Below, piece by piece: positions 5,941-6,624 of a stretch of DNA of 6,624 nt. The notes beneath the pieces were generated by a model. It saw only the letters and a program-made list of their open reading frames with translations. It did not search any database and was not told where the DNA came from. A program made the position numbers and the translations under genes. Numbering within the stretch: the stretch's first letter is position 1; every line of letters begins with the position of its first letter. The stretch comes from Verrucomicrobia bacterium UBA3750 (GTDB lineage Bacteria > Verrucomicrobiota > Kiritimatiellia > RFP12 > UBA1067): contig DFGM01000076.1 in assembly GCA_002371755.1 (NCBI GenBank), positions 1-6,624 of the forward strand. The letters are read 5' to 3'.

Positions 5941-6624
5941 CTATTTGAACACCCAGCGGCGCTGGATGTTGTACGAAGCAAAGAAGAGAAGCGTTTCGCT
6001 CGCGATCTTCACGAGCGTGATTTCGAAGCCCCTGGCGTCGAAGATCCACGACATGGCGGTCGTGAACAGGTAGTCGGCGGTCATTATCGCGACGACCAGC
6101 GCGAGGTATCTGGCGAACGCTCTGCCGTTTGGCGAGCGCGATCTGAAGACGAGCTTCCTGTTGAACGCGTAGTTCGACGTGGACGATACCGTCCTGGCGG
6201 CGACAAGCGCCACGAAGACGCAGGCGCTGCGCTGCCAGCCGACGAAGCGCACCATCGCATACAGGACGGCGGTGAACACCGCGTTGTCTATCAGGAAGCC
6301 CGCGACCGACGATATGCAGAACCTCAGCAGTGCGCCGTATATCCGTATAGAGTCCCTGAGCGGGTTGAAGTGCGACGACGCGTTCTCCTCTATGTAAACC
6401 GTGGCGATCGGCACCTGGACCGGCGGCTCGGCGTGTCGCTTGGCGTCGGCCAGCATCCGCATCTCGTATTCGTAGCGCTCGCCTTCCAACGCGAGCATTC
6501 GCGGGAGAAGGGCGGACGGGATGCCGCGCAATCCCGTTTGCGTGTCTCTGATCCGCAGCCCGGTCATCAGGAAGAAGAACTGGCGCGTCCACCAGTTCCC
6601 GAAGCGCGAGCGGAAGGGGACCTT
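5941..6624 (-). CDS. GT2 glycosyltransferase / GtrA fusion protein, 5' end cut by window
   Basis: 227 C-terminal residues are visible (numbered from the window edge). Residues 1-100 match the end of a DPM1/polyprenyl-phosphate glycosyltransferase-like GT2 domain: VPFRSRFGN (2-10), DTQTGLRG (27-34), GERYEYEM (48-55), YIEENASSHFNP (77-88) and RDSIRIYG (90-97). From about 101 a GtrA domain follows, with four hydrophobic segments near 102-124, 133-148, 169-190 and 200-220 and the conserved SNYAFNRKLVF (150-160). The GT2 part of such proteins is expected to load a sugar from a nucleotide-sugar onto a polyprenyl phosphate, and GtrA domains are implicated in moving the lipid-linked sugar across the membrane. 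GT2-GtrA fusions are known. The catalytic DxD region lies outside the window, so activity cannot be judged. It probably forms an operon with rfbB, 25 bases downstream. Confidence 0.92.
   Translation of the reverse strand, partial: KVPFRSRFGNWWTRQFFFLMTGLRIRDTQTGLRGIPSALLPRMLALEGERYEYEMRMLADAKRHAEPPVQVPIATVYIEENASSHFNPLRDSIRIYGALLRFCISSVAGFLIDNAVFTAVLYAMVRFVGWQRSACVFVALVAARTVSSTSNYAFNRKLVFRSRSPNGRAFARYLALVVAIMTADYLFTTAMSWIFDARGFEITLVKIASETLLFFASYNIQRRWVFK

Noticed and set aside
5916..5981. An upstream in-frame ATG giving rfbB 22 more residues
   Set aside because: The extra residues are low-complexity and lie largely inside the preceding gene's coding end. RfbB proteins normally begin a few residues before the GGAGFxG motif.

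Overview
The window is a piece of a bacterial surface-polysaccharide locus. All three well-supported genes lie on the minus strand, so transcription reads from high to low coordinates. In that order they are: (1) the C-terminal part of a GT2 glycosyltransferase fused to a GtrA-type membrane domain (5941-6624, 5' end outside the window); (2) an intact dTDP-glucose 4,6-dehydratase, rfbB/rmlB (4800-5915); (3) a very large multidomain glycosyltransferase (1-4379, at least 1,459 residues, 3' end outside the window). The third protein has a degenerate GT2-like domain, two complete GT2 domains and a C-terminal CDP-glycerol glycerophosphotransferase (TagF/TagB-like) domain.

Between rfbB and the large gene lies about 420 bases of AT-richer DNA. 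It starts, right at the rfbB stop codon, with a tandem array of 22-23-base units built on an ATATATT core. About 130 bases with no recognisable content follow. Next is an extended -10 promoter-like element. Its predicted transcription start falls on or next to the ATG of a 37-codon small ORF, whose TGA stop overlaps the ATG of the large gene (ATGA). Inference: the large gene has its own promoter and may be translated by coupling to a leaderless leader peptide.

How the genes may work together: RfbB makes dTDP-4-keto-6-deoxy-D-glucose, the precursor of rhamnose and other deoxysugars. The GT2-GtrA protein probably makes and/or translocates a lipid-linked sugar at the membrane. The large enzyme could build or polymerise a glycan with phosphodiester-linked (glycerol-phosphate-like) units, as TagF-like capsule polymerases do. 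The companion genes rfbA, rfbC and rfbD are not in the window.

Organism: a bacterium of moderately high GC. None of the visible starts has a clear Shine-Dalgarno sequence, which fits lineages that use it little (for example Bacteroidota or some PVC-group bacteria). This is a weak inference and no taxon can be assigned from the sequence. The plus-strand reading frames are antisense shadows of the minus-strand genes.
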